DNA of 64,000 bases, from positions 1 through 64,000 of the forward strand of contig CAZWXD010000002.1 of NCBI GenBank assembly GCA_964638035.1, written 5' to 3'. The notes beneath the pieces were generated by a model. It was not told the DNA's origin and did no database searches. It worked only from the letters and a program-made list of their open reading frames with translations. The position numbers and the translations under genes were made by a program. Below are positions 42,522 to 49,855 of this stretch, one piece after another. The stretch comes from JAGGAG01 sp964638035 (GTDB taxonomy: Bacteria; Gemmatimonadota; Gemmatimonadetes; Gemmatimonadales; GWC2-71-9). Positions within the stretch are counted from its first letter, which is position 1. The number at the start of each line of letters is the position of its first letter.

Positions 42522-42839
42522 ATGAAGGGCATGGCGGATCTTTCCCAGTTGTGGCAGCTCGGCCAGCAGGTCCAGGGCCGTCTCCAGGATATGCAGTCGG
42601 AACTCGCCAACCAGGTGCTGGAGGGCGCGTCGGGCGGCGGGTTGGTGCGGGTCGTGATCGACGGGCGCGGCACCATCCGCGACGTGCACATCGACCCGGC
42701 CGCCTTTGCCGGCCGGGACGCCGAGCTGCTGGGCGACCTGGTCCGGTCGGCCGTGGCCGATGCGCAGCGGCGTGCCGGCGAGCTCCAGCAGGCCGAGATG
42801 CGGAAGCTTCCGTCCTCGCCATTCACACCGGGGCTCTGA
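42522..42839 (+). CDS. ybaB: YbaB/EbfC nucleoid-associated protein
   Basis: The 105-residue protein MKGMADLSQLWQLGQQVQGR has the YbaB pattern: an N-terminal helix with regularly spaced Gln/Leu, a central strand pair (GGLVRVVIDGRGTIRDVHID), and a C-terminal helix that ends LPSSPFTPGL. YbaB dimers bind DNA without strong sequence preference and often accompany RecR in recombination repair. The gene lies between dnaX and recR. A TAGATTTG element at the end of dnaX (42464-42471) could give it an additional promoter. Confidence 0.9.
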   Translation: MKGMADLSQLWQLGQQVQGRLQDMQSELANQVLEGASGGGLVRVVIDGRGTIRDVHIDPAAFAGRDAELLGDLVRSAVADAQRRAGELQQAEMRKLPSSPFTPGL

Positions 42840-42846
42840 CACGCGG

Positions 42847-43437
42847 GTGAGTGCCATCGACGGCCTTGTCACCGAACTCGCCAGGTTGCCCGGCATCGGC
42901 CGGAAGACGGCGCAGCGCCTGACCTTCCACCTGCTGCAGCAGCCCGTCGGCCAGGTGGAGCGCCTCGCGGCCGCGTTGCACCTGGTGGCGGAGCGGGTGC
43001 ACCCCTGCGGGACCTGCGGGGTGCTCACCGAGGCCGAGCCGTGCGAGTTCTGCACCGACCCGCGCCGCGACCCGGCACTCCTCTGCGTGGTCGAGGAGGC
43101 CTCGTCGGTCAGCGTGGTGGACCGCGCGACCAGTTTTCGCGGCCGCTACCACGTGCTGGGCGGCCGCCTGTCGCCACTGGATGGCGTGGGCCCGGACGCG
43201 CTCCGGCTCGAGCAGCTCGTGGCGCGGGTCGACCGCGACCGCGTGCAGGAAGTCATCCTGGCCACCAACCCATCCATGGAGGGCGAAGTGACCGCCACGT
43301 ACATCCAGCAGATCCTGGCCGGCCGGACCGTGCGGGTGACGCGCCTGGCGCGCGGGCTCCCGATGGGCGGCGACCTGGAGTACGTGGATGGGGTCACCCT
43401 GGCGCATGCCCTCTCGGCCCGGCAGGACCTCCGCTAG
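42847..43437 (+). CDS. recR: Recombination mediator protein RecR
   Basis: RecR works with RecO (and RecF) to load RecA on gapped DNA. The GTG at 42847 gives 196 residues, the normal size. It has the helix-hairpin-helix segment LARLPGIGRKTAQRLTFHLL, the zinc finger CGTCGVLTEAEPCEFCTDPR, and the Toprim domain with LCVVEEASSVSVVDR and VILATNPSMEGEVTATYI. The preceding ybaB stop is seven bases away and the next gene starts inside its own stop codon (TAGTG). Confidence 0.95.
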   Translation: MSAIDGLVTELARLPGIGRKTAQRLTFHLLQQPVGQVERLAAALHLVAERVHPCGTCGVLTEAEPCEFCTDPRRDPALLCVVEEASSVSVVDRATSFRGRYHVLGGRLSPLDGVGPDALRLEQLVARVDRDRVQEVILATNPSMEGEVTATYIQQILAGRTVRVTRLARGLPMGGDLEYVDGVTLAHALSARQDLR

Positions 43438-43721
43438 TGCGGCGGCGGACCTGGGCGCTGGCCGGCGGCCTCCTCCTCGGGCTTGTCGCCGGGCGCACCG
43501 TGCGCAGCCGGCAACGGCGCCGCTTTGAGCGGGAGCTGTACCACGCCACCCCGCAGGTCCGGCAGGCGGCCCTCACCTGGATGGCGCAGCATCCCGGGGC
43601 GGCCACCCTCGCGACCCTCCGGGCGTGGCTCGCATGGGAACCCATCCCGTCGCTGCAGCGCCGGGGCACCGTGATCCTGGGCCGCATGGCGGCGGCGATG
43701 GGACAGGGAGATGCGGCGTGA
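43437..43721 (+). CDS. Small membrane-anchored hypothetical protein with HEAT-like helices
   Basis: A GTG sharing a base with the recR stop starts a 94-residue protein. Residues 5-20 form a hydrophobic segment (WALAGGLLLGLVAGRTV) followed by an arginine-rich stretch (RSRQRRRFERELY), as in a single-pass or signal-anchored protein with a cytoplasmic tail. The remainder (VRQAALTWMAQHPGAATLATLRAWL) looks like one or two HEAT-type helical repeats. The stop overlaps the MglB-like gene start. No function can be assigned; context suggests a link with the MglA/MglB pair. Confidence 0.7.
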   Translation: MRRRTWALAGGLLLGLVAGRTVRSRQRRRFERELYHATPQVRQAALTWMAQHPGAATLATLRAWLAWEPIPSLQRRGTVILGRMAAAMGQGDAA

Positions 43722-44209
43722 GCGGATCCTCCAGCTGGTCCCTCGGGGAGCAGGATGCCCGGCGCATCCAGCAGGTCCTGGCCCAGTTCCTCCATGACTC
43801 GAGTGCGCGCACGGCGCTCATCGTGGACCGCACCGGCCAGCTCGTCTCCACCGTGGGCGAACCCCCCGTCTTCGATTCCACGGCGTTTGCGACGCTCACC
43901 GCCGCCGACTTCAGCGCCAATGACCAGCTGGCCCGCATGCTGGGGGAGCCCGAGTTCGGTGCGCTCTTCCACCAGGGCGAGCGGGAGTCCATGTACCTGG
44001 CTGACGTGGCACGCCGCGTCATCCTCGTCGTCCTCTTCGACAACCGCACCACCCTGGGCCTGGTGAAGCTGCGCGTGCGCAACACCGTGCCCGAGCTGGT
44101 CAAGGTGTTCACCGAGATGTTCGAGCGACAGGCCAGCGCCGCCCCGCAGGTCGAGACGGGGCTGCTGGGTGAGGCCGAGGATGAGATTGACAAGCTGTTC
44201 GGTATCTAG
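43718..44209 (+). CDS. Roadblock/LC7-domain protein, MglB-like
   Basis: A GTG overlapping the previous stop yields 163 residues. The central 120 residues have the roadblock/LC7 fold pattern, including FLHDSSARTALIVDRTGQLV, FGALFHQGERESMYLADVA and LFDNRTTLGLVKLRVRNTV. MglB is the GTPase-activating partner of MglA. The next gene, 27 bases on, encodes the MglA-type GTPase, which supports this role. The C-terminal tail (GEAEDEIDKLFGI) is acidic. In gliding bacteria the pair sets cell polarity; no other motility genes are in the window. Confidence 0.88.
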   Translation: MSGSSSWSLGEQDARRIQQVLAQFLHDSSARTALIVDRTGQLVSTVGEPPVFDSTAFATLTAADFSANDQLARMLGEPEFGALFHQGERESMYLADVARRVILVVLFDNRTTLGLVKLRVRNTVPELVKVFTEMFERQASAAPQVETGLLGEAEDEIDKLFGI

Positions 44210-44236
44210 CCCGCGGGGCCCAGGGAGCATCGTGCA

Positions 44237-44911
44237 ATGTCGATGATCAACTACGCGTCCCGCGAGATCAACTGCAAGCTCGTGTACTACGGGCCGGGCC
44301 TCGGGGGAAAGACCACCAACCTCGAGCACGTGTACAACAAGGTTGCGCCAACGGCGCGGGGGAAGATGATCTCCCTCGCCACCGAGACGGAGCGCACGCT
44401 CTTCTTCGACTTCCTCCCGGTGGACCTCGGCACCATTCGCGGCTTCAAGGTCAAGTTCCACCTGTACACCGTCCCCGGGCAGGTGTACTACAACGCGTCG
44501 CGCAAGCTGATCCTCAAGGGCGTGGATGGCGTGGTCTTCGTCGCCGACAGCCAGGTCGAGCGCATGGAGGCCAACATCGAGGCCATGCAGAACCTGTACG
44601 ACAACATGGCCCAGCACGGCTACGACCTCACCCGCATCCCGTTCGTCATCCAGTACAACAAGCGCGACCTGCCCAATGCGGCCACCATCGACGAGCTGCA
44701 GGCGGCGCTCAACCCCGGCTGGCCGGTGGAGGACCCCGCTCGGCAGCGCCCGGCGTCCGATCCCTTCCGCGCTGGCGAGATGCTGGTGTGGGAGCAGGAC
44801 GGGCAGTGGGTGGAGCGCGCGCCCTACTTCGAGGCGGTCGCGATGACCGGCGACGGGGTGTTCGACACGCTCAAGGCGGTCAGCAAGCTCGTCGTCAAGA
44901 CCCTGGGCTGA
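44237..44911 (+). CDS. mglA: MglA-type small GTPase
   Basis: The 224-residue protein has a Ras-like fold with MglA features: P-loop YYGPGLGGKTTNLEHVY, FFDFLPVDLGTIRGFKVKF, and the switch region TVPGQVYYNASRKLILKG. The specificity motif is YNKRDLPNA. It differs from the roughly 195-residue Myxococcus protein by an insertion of about 25-30 residues between ALNPGWPVEDPARQRP and YFEAVAMTGDGVFDTLK, which includes LVWEQDGQWVERA. MglA controls polarity of gliding or pili machines. Directly upstream is its likely activating partner; pgsA follows at four bases. Confidence 0.95.
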   Translation: MSMINYASREINCKLVYYGPGLGGKTTNLEHVYNKVAPTARGKMISLATETERTLFFDFLPVDLGTIRGFKVKFHLYTVPGQVYYNASRKLILKGVDGVVFVADSQVERMEANIEAMQNLYDNMAQHGYDLTRIPFVIQYNKRDLPNAATIDELQAALNPGWPVEDPARQRPASDPFRAGEMLVWEQDGQWVERAPYFEAVAMTGDGVFDTLKAVSKLVVKTLG

Positions 44912-44914
44912 CGC

Positions 44915-45607
44915 ATGACCGGCACGGCGCCGACAGAACGGGTCTGGACGCTCCCCAACATCGTCACGATCGTCCGCATTGCGTTCACGCCCGTCATTGC
45001 GCTGCTGCCGTTCATCGAGGGATACTGGCCCAAGCTCATCTGCTTCGTGGTGTTCGTGCTCGTGGCGTTCACCGACATGCTCGACGGCTACCTCGCCCGG
45101 AGCCGGAACGAGGTCACGGACCTCGGCAAGCTGCTCGACCCCCTGGCCGACAAGCTGCTCCTCTTCGCCACGCTGGTCCCCATCTACTGGATTGCCCGCA
45201 CCCGCCAGGCGGAGTATGACATCCCCTTCTGGGGAAGCATCCCGCTCTGGGTGACCCTGCTGCTGATTGGCCGGGAGGTGGCCATGACCATCTTCCGCCA
45301 GTGGGCCAAGCGCCGCGGGGTGATCGTCGCCGCCGGGCAGTCCGGCAAGCTCAAGGCGGTCTTCCAGAACATCTTCGTGGGGGCGGTGATCCTCTGGTTT
45401 GCCTTCCGCGACGCCCGGAAGCCAATGGCCTGGGAGCACAACCGCTACGCCCAGTTCTGGAACGAGTTCCACGGCACCTTTGTCGCCACGGCCCTGTTCT
45501 TCGCGCTGGTGCTGACCGTGTACTCGTTCTTCGTGTACATGTACCGGAACCGGGAGTTGTTCAAGGCGTCAGGGCGTCAGGACGTCAGGTCGTCAGGACA
45601 TCCTTGA
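44915..45607 (+). CDS. pgsA: CDP-diacylglycerol-glycerol-3-phosphate 3-phosphatidyltransferase family protein
   Basis: The 230-residue membrane enzyme carries the CDP-alcohol phosphatidyltransferase signature, DMLDGYLARSRNEVTDLGKL followed by LDPLADK. PgsA makes phosphatidylglycerol phosphate. There are about four to five membrane segments and the N-terminus WTLPNIVTIVRIAFTPVIAL is typical. An insertion (YWIARTRQAEYDIPFWGSIP) lies between helices. The last dozen codons fall inside an octamer repeat (45565 onward), so the terminal residues KASGRQDVRSSGHP come from repeat DNA and may not be native to the enzyme. Phosphatidylserine- or cardiolipin-type relatives are possible alternatives. Confidence 0.85.
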   Translation: MTGTAPTERVWTLPNIVTIVRIAFTPVIALLPFIEGYWPKLICFVVFVLVAFTDMLDGYLARSRNEVTDLGKLLDPLADKLLLFATLVPIYWIARTRQAEYDIPFWGSIPLWVTLLLIGREVAMTIFRQWAKRRGVIVAAGQSGKLKAVFQNIFVGAVILWFAFRDARKPMAWEHNRYAQFWNEFHGTFVATALFFALVLTVYSFFVYMYRNRELFKASGRQDVRSSGHP

Positions 45608-45634
45608 ATCCTGACGCCCTGACGCCCGGACGCC
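45565..45634. repeat. Inverted array of GNCGTCAG octamers
   Basis: Four head-to-tail octamers (GGCGTCAG, GGCGTCAG, GACGTCAG, GTCGTCAG; 45565-45596) are followed after a short spacer by three inverted copies (CTGACGCC, CTGACGCC, CGGACGCC; 45611-45634). Positions 45565-45582 and 45609-45626 are perfect 18-bp inverted repeats, able to form a strong hairpin. The left arm is within pgsA codons. It could act as terminator-like structure or be a dispersed palindromic element. Confidence 0.85.
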
Positions 45635-45639
45635 CCACT

Positions 45640-46887
45640 ATGCACCTCGAACTCCTCACCATTGGCACCGAACTCCTCCTCGGTTTCAGCCTCGACACCA
45701 ACGGGGCCGAGCTGGGGCGCGAGCTGGGGGAGCACGGCCTGCAGGTGGTGCACCGGGCCTCGGTGCCCGATGACGCCACCGCGATCCGCCAGGCTGTCGC
45801 CGCGGCGCTGGAGCGCACCGGGGCGGTCATCGTCACCGGGGGCCTCGGTCCCACGCGGGACGACCTCACACGCGACGCCGTGAGCGAACTCCTGGGGATG
45901 CCACTCGCGTTCGATGGCTCGGTGTGGGCGATGCTCGAGTCGCGCTTCCACCGCCTGGGCCGTCCCGTGCCCCCGGCCAACAGGGCCCAGGCCATGGTGC
46001 CGCAGGGTGCTACCGTCCTCCCCAACCAGTGGGGCACCGCCCCGGGCCTCTGGCTCGAGGGTACGCAGGGTCTCGTCATCCTGCTGCCAGGGGTGCCCAT
46101 GGAAATGCGGAACCTGCTCCGGCACGAAGTGCTGCCACGCCTCGCCACACGGGGCGGCGGGAGGGTGGTCCGCTCGCGAACCCTCCGGACCACGTCCATT
46201 GCCGAGAGCGCGCTGGCCGGGATCCTGGAAGGCATCGAGGACGAGGTGGCGCCGCTCACGCTCGCCTGGCTCCCGGGCCTGGAGGGCGTGGACCTGCGGT
46301 TCACGGCGTGGGACATGGCGCCGGCCGATGCCGATGCAGCGCTGCAGGCGGCGGTGGACCGCAGCCTGGCCCGCGCTGCCGAGCATGTCTATGCCGAAGG
46401 GAGCACGACACTGGCCGAGGTGCTGGTGACCGCCCTGCGCGCGGCGCATGCCACGGTCGCCGTGGCAGAATCGTGCACCGGGGGCCTCCTGGGTGGGCGC
46501 ATCACTGACGTGCCCGGTAGCTCCGATGTCTTCCGGGGCGGGGTCATCGCCTATGCGAACGAGGCGAAGGTCAGCGAGCTGGGGGTTGATGCTGCGCTCA
46601 TCGACGCCCAGGGGGCGGTGAGCGAACCGGTCGCCGTTGCCATGGCCAACGGGGTGCGGCAACGCCTGGGTGCCACCTGGGGCGTCGGCATCACGGGCGT
46701 GGCCGGGCCCGGTGGCGGGTCGCCGGCCAAGCCGGTTGGCACCGTCTGGATGGCCCTGACGCATGCGGCGTCGGCCTCAGCGGTCCGGGTGCGCTTTCCC
46801 GGTTCACGGGCCGACGTGCGGGCCCGCGCCGTCCAGGCGGTGATGTTCCGGCTCCTCCGCCAGGTTCGCGCAGGTACGGGTGCCTGA
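45640..46887 (+). CDS. cinA: CinA-family nicotinamide-nucleotide amidohydrolase
   Basis: The 415-residue protein has both halves of full-length CinA. The N-terminal MoaB/MogA-like domain opens HLELLTIGTELLLGFSLDTN and includes VIVTGGLGPTRDDLTRDAV. The C-terminal pyridine-nucleotide amidase domain has VAVAESCTGGLLGGRITDVP, VFRGGVIAYANEAKVSELGV and VGITGVAGPGGGSPAKPVGT. Such proteins remove damaged pyridine nucleotides or deamidate NMN. The ATG lies six bases after the octamer array and no Shine-Dalgarno sequence is evident. The gene ends 63 bases before grpE. Confidence 0.95.
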   Translation: MHLELLTIGTELLLGFSLDTNGAELGRELGEHGLQVVHRASVPDDATAIRQAVAAALERTGAVIVTGGLGPTRDDLTRDAVSELLGMPLAFDGSVWAMLESRFHRLGRPVPPANRAQAMVPQGATVLPNQWGTAPGLWLEGTQGLVILLPGVPMEMRNLLRHEVLPRLATRGGGRVVRSRTLRTTSIAESALAGILEGIEDEVAPLTLAWLPGLEGVDLRFTAWDMAPADADAALQAAVDRSLARAAEHVYAEGSTTLAEVLVTALRAAHATVAVAESCTGGLLGGRITDVPGSSDVFRGGVIAYANEAKVSELGVDAALIDAQGAVSEPVAVAMANGVRQRLGATWGVGITGVAGPGGGSPAKPVGTVWMALTHAASASAVRVRFPGSRADVRARAVQAVMFRLLRQVRAGTGA

Positions 46888-46937
46888 GGGCCAGTCGGCT
46901 GCCATTCCGGCGTGCCGCGACGGCCCCCCGGTTGCAC

Positions 46938-46943
46938 TATCTT
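46938..46943 (+). promoter_or_regulatory. -10 element of grpE
   Basis: TATCTT (followed by T) lies seven bases before the ATG at 46951, so the grpE-dnaJ transcript is probably leaderless. I see no CIRCE element and no convincing -35. Confidence 0.45.
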
Positions 46944-46950
46944 TCCGTCC

Positions 46951-47523
46951 ATGACCATTCCACGCGATCCTGCAGACACCCTGGCGGGCGGGCCCCTGCC
47001 GGAGGCCCCCGTTGGTGACGACCTTGGCCACGCCGGGCTTCCGGCCGAACCTGACGCATCGGCAGTCCTGCGCCTCGAGGAAGAGCTGGCCGAGCTGCGG
47101 GACCGGCACGTTCGCCTGGCGGCGGAGTTCGACAACTTCCGGAAGCGCACGGCGCGTGAGCGTGCGGAGCAGGGCACCCGTTCACAGGCCACGCTCGTGT
47201 CCCGGCTGCTCGATGTGCTGGACGACCTCGACCGTGCCGTGGGAAGCGACCCTGCCTCCACGACGGCGGAGTCGCTGCGCACCGCCATCAACGCCCTGAA
47301 CCAGAAGCTGGGGAAGGAACTCCTGGGCTCCGGCCTCGAGCGCATCGACCCGGTGGGCTCACCCTTCGACCCGGCGGTGCACGAGGCGGTACAGATGGTG
47401 CCGGCCACGGCTGCCGGCCAGGATCACCTCGTCGCCGCCACGTTGCAGGTCGGGTACCGCTTCAAGGATGTGCTGGTGCGGCCGGCGCGCGTTGCCGTCT
47501 TCACGGGGCAGGGCAGCGCCTAG
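46951..47523 (+). CDS. grpE: Nucleotide exchange factor GrpE
   Basis: GrpE drives ADP release from the DnaK chaperone. The 190-residue product has an unstructured acidic/proline N-terminus, a long coiled coil (LRLEEELAELRDRHVRLAAE then FDNFRKRTARERAEQ), and the beta-rich head with family signature AVQMVPATAAGQDHLVAATL and VGYRFKDVLVRPARV. Its stop overlaps the GTG start of dnaJ (TAGTG), so the co-chaperones are made together; dnaK is not in the window. Confidence 0.95.
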   Translation: MTIPRDPADTLAGGPLPEAPVGDDLGHAGLPAEPDASAVLRLEEELAELRDRHVRLAAEFDNFRKRTARERAEQGTRSQATLVSRLLDVLDDLDRAVGSDPASTTAESLRTAINALNQKLGKELLGSGLERIDPVGSPFDPAVHEAVQMVPATAAGQDHLVAATLQVGYRFKDVLVRPARVAVFTGQGSA

Positions 47524-48623
47524 TGGCCACAGGGGACTACTACCAGGTCCTGGGCGTCCCGGACACGGCGACACAGGCCGATATCAAGAAGGCCTATCGT
47601 CGTCTGGCCAAGCAGTATCATCCCGACGCCAACCCGAACAATCCGCAGGCCGCCGAGCGCTTCAAGCAGGTCTCGGAGGCCCATGGCACGCTGTCCGACG
47701 CGGAGAAGCGGAAGCAATACGACCAGATGCGCCGCTACGGGGCATTTGATACGCGACCCAGGCAGCGGGCTGGCGCGTCGGCATCCTCGGGCCGGGCGCC
47801 CGGTGGTGTTGAGGAGGAGATTGACCTCGGCGACCTGGGGGGCATCGGCGGGCTCGGGGACATCTTCTCGTCGATCTTCGGTCGTGGGCGGCGCGAGGAC
47901 ACCCGCGGCGAGAACCTCGAGACCTCACTCGAGATCCCCTTCCGCACGGCGGTCCTGGGGGGCAAGGTGGCGGTCTCCATGCCGGTCACCGACGCGTGTC
48001 CCACCTGTGCCGGGAGCGGGGCCGCGCCAGGTGCGTCGGTCACCACCTGCGACGAGTGCAAGGGCCGCGGTACCATCTCCTTTGGTCAGGGCGGCTTCGC
48101 GGTCAACAGGCCCTGTCCCAAGTGCCGCGGGCGGGGCAAGGTTCCCTCGAAGCCCTGCCCGACGTGCCAGGGTGCCGGGGAGGTCCGGTCCGAGCGCACC
48201 GTCAACATCACGGTCCCATCGGGCACCGAGAGCGGAACCCGTGTGCGGCTCAAGGGCCAGGGCGAGCCCGGTCGCAATGGCGCGCCAGCGGGCGACCTGC
48301 TCGTTACCTTCAGCGTGCAGCCGGACCGCTTCTTCCAGCGTGAGGGCGACGACCTGCATTGCGAGGTCCCGATCAACCTCGCCCAGGCGCTCCTGGGCAC
48401 AGCACTCCGGGTGCGCACGATTGACGGCAAGAAGGTCCTGCTTCGCATCCCGCCGGGCACGCAGCCCGGCAGGAAGTTCCGGATCAAGGGGCAGGGCGTG
48501 GAGCGCAACGGGCATCGCGGCGACCAGTACGTGCAGGTGAAGGTCACCCTGCCCGAGACCCTGACATCGGAGCAGGAGGACATGGTGAAGAAACTGGCCG
48601 ATTCCGCCGGGTTGCCGCACTGA
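47523..48623 (+). CDS. dnaJ: Chaperone protein DnaJ
   Basis: The 366-residue protein has an N-terminal J domain with the HPD motif (KQYHPDANPNNPQAAERFKQ) and a glycine/phenylalanine-type linker rich in Gly/Ile. The zinc-binding domain has four CxxCxGxG repeats: CPTCAGSGA, CDECKGRG, CPKCRGRG and CPTCQGAG. C-terminal substrate domains and a terminal dimerisation helix follow. DnaJ delivers unfolded clients to DnaK. The GTG start overlaps the grpE stop, and the next gene's ATG overlaps its TGA. Confidence 0.96.
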   Translation: MATGDYYQVLGVPDTATQADIKKAYRRLAKQYHPDANPNNPQAAERFKQVSEAHGTLSDAEKRKQYDQMRRYGAFDTRPRQRAGASASSGRAPGGVEEEIDLGDLGGIGGLGDIFSSIFGRGRREDTRGENLETSLEIPFRTAVLGGKVAVSMPVTDACPTCAGSGAAPGASVTTCDECKGRGTISFGQGGFAVNRPCPKCRGRGKVPSKPCPTCQGAGEVRSERTVNITVPSGTESGTRVRLKGQGEPGRNGAPAGDLLVTFSVQPDRFFQREGDDLHCEVPINLAQALLGTALRVRTIDGKKVLLRIPPGTQPGRKFRIKGQGVERNGHRGDQYVQVKVTLPETLTSEQEDMVKKLADSAGLPH

Positions 48624-49624
48624 TGCGCCGCCTCGGCCTGTTCCTCGTCCTTGGCGCCGTGGCGGCGTGCGACCGCGGCCGCCCCGCGGCAACCACCGTG
48701 CCCGATGGCATGGTGCTCATCCGGGGCGGTGAGTTCGGCATGGGGTCCGACTTCCCCATGTTCGTGGATGCGCGGCCGGTGCACCGGGTTCGCGTGCACG
48801 ACTTCTACATCGATGCCACCGAGGTCACCAACGCCCAGTGGGCGGAGTTCGAGAAGGCCACGCACTACGTCACCGTGGCGGAGCGGGCCCCGCGCGCCGA
48901 GGATTTTCCGGGCGCCAGGCCCGAGATGCTGGTGCCAGGATCGGTGGTCTTTGCGCCGCCCAGCGGGCCCGTGGCGCTGGACAACCACCTGCAGTGGTGG
49001 AGCTGGGTGCCTGGCGCTGATTGGCGGCACCCCGAGGGCCCAGGGAGCAGCATCGAGAACCGGATGGACCACCCGGTGGTCCATGTCGCCTATGAGGATG
49101 TCGAGGCCTACGCGACGTGGGCGGGCAAGCGCCTGCCCACGGAGGCGGAGTGGGAGTATGCCGCGCGTGCGGGGCACCAGCAGAAGGCGTCGGTGTTCGG
49201 GGACGACCACATTGACGACGAGCACACCGGGGCGAACACCTTCCAGGGCCACTTCCCGGATGCCAACTCCGCCAAGGATGGGTACGTCAGCACCTCGCCG
49301 GTGCGCGCATTCAAGCCGAACGCGTTTGGCCTGTACGGCGTCTCGGGCAATGTGTGGGAGTGGACCGCCGACTGGTACCGGCCTGACTACTACCAGGTGC
49401 TGGCCGCGGCGGGTCCGGTCGCCGACAACCCCACTGGTCCCGCGTCGAGCCTCGACCCGTCAGAGCCAGGCGTGCCCAAGCGGGTCCAGAAGGGTGGCAG
49501 CTTCCTCTGCACCGACCAGTACTGCGCCCGCTACCGGCCAGGGGGGCGGGGCAAGGGTGCCGTGGACACGGGTACCAACCACATCGGGTTCCGCTTGGTG
49601 AAGGACGTGCCCGCGGGTGCCTGA
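48623..49624 (+). CDS. Formylglycine-generating-enzyme-like (SUMF1) lipoprotein
   Basis: The 333-residue product begins MRRLGLFLVLGAVAACDRG, with a lipobox (AVAAC). The FGE-sulfatase fold follows: PDGMVLIRGGEFGMGSDFPM, VHDFYIDATEVTNAQWAEFE, HPVVHVAYEDVEAYATWAGK and LPTEAEWEYAARAG. Both copper-binding catalytic cysteines of genuine formylglycine-generating enzymes appear to be kept, in KGGSFLCTDQYCARYRPGG. Many bacterial relatives lack them. True enzymes oxidise a sulfatase cysteine, and no sulfatase gene is in this window, so the target is unknown. Its coupling to dnaJ (TGATG) is odd for an exported lipoprotein. Confidence 0.88.
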   Translation: MRRLGLFLVLGAVAACDRGRPAATTVPDGMVLIRGGEFGMGSDFPMFVDARPVHRVRVHDFYIDATEVTNAQWAEFEKATHYVTVAERAPRAEDFPGARPEMLVPGSVVFAPPSGPVALDNHLQWWSWVPGADWRHPEGPGSSIENRMDHPVVHVAYEDVEAYATWAGKRLPTEAEWEYAARAGHQQKASVFGDDHIDDEHTGANTFQGHFPDANSAKDGYVSTSPVRAFKPNAFGLYGVSGNVWEWTADWYRPDYYQVLAAAGPVADNPTGPASSLDPSEPGVPKRVQKGGSFLCTDQYCARYRPGGRGKGAVDTGTNHIGFRLVKDVPAGA

Positions 49625-49665
49625 GCCGGCGGTGCCCGGACCGCTGGCATGCATCACCCCGCACC

Positions 49666-49833
49666 ATGGTCCGGGGTGCGATCGTCCTCATCCCGCTGGC
49701 GATCCTGGCGCTCCTGGCCGACACGCTCATCGACAGCATCGCCGGCATCCTGGCGCCCAACTCCAACCGGCTCCCGGGCAACCTCAACTACCCCAAGGTG
49801 GCGGCTGGCACCTCGGCGCTTCTGGCCGCCTAG
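49666..49833 (+). CDS. 55-residue membrane peptide
   Basis: An ATG at 49666 opens a 55-residue frame whose codons have the strong G/C third-position bias of the genes around it. Residues 4-28 (GAIVLIPLAILALLADTLID) form one hydrophobic segment, and the remainder is short and polar (APNSNRLPGNLNYPKVAAG). It ends 22 bases before the convergent ppk stop. I see no Shine-Dalgarno sequence. Coding bias and membrane character support a real gene, but its size makes this moderate. Function unknown. Confidence 0.55.
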   Translation: MVRGAIVLIPLAILALLADTLIDSIAGILAPNSNRLPGNLNYPKVAAGTSALLAA

Positions 49834-49855
49834 CGGAAGGAACCTTCCTGACGCC

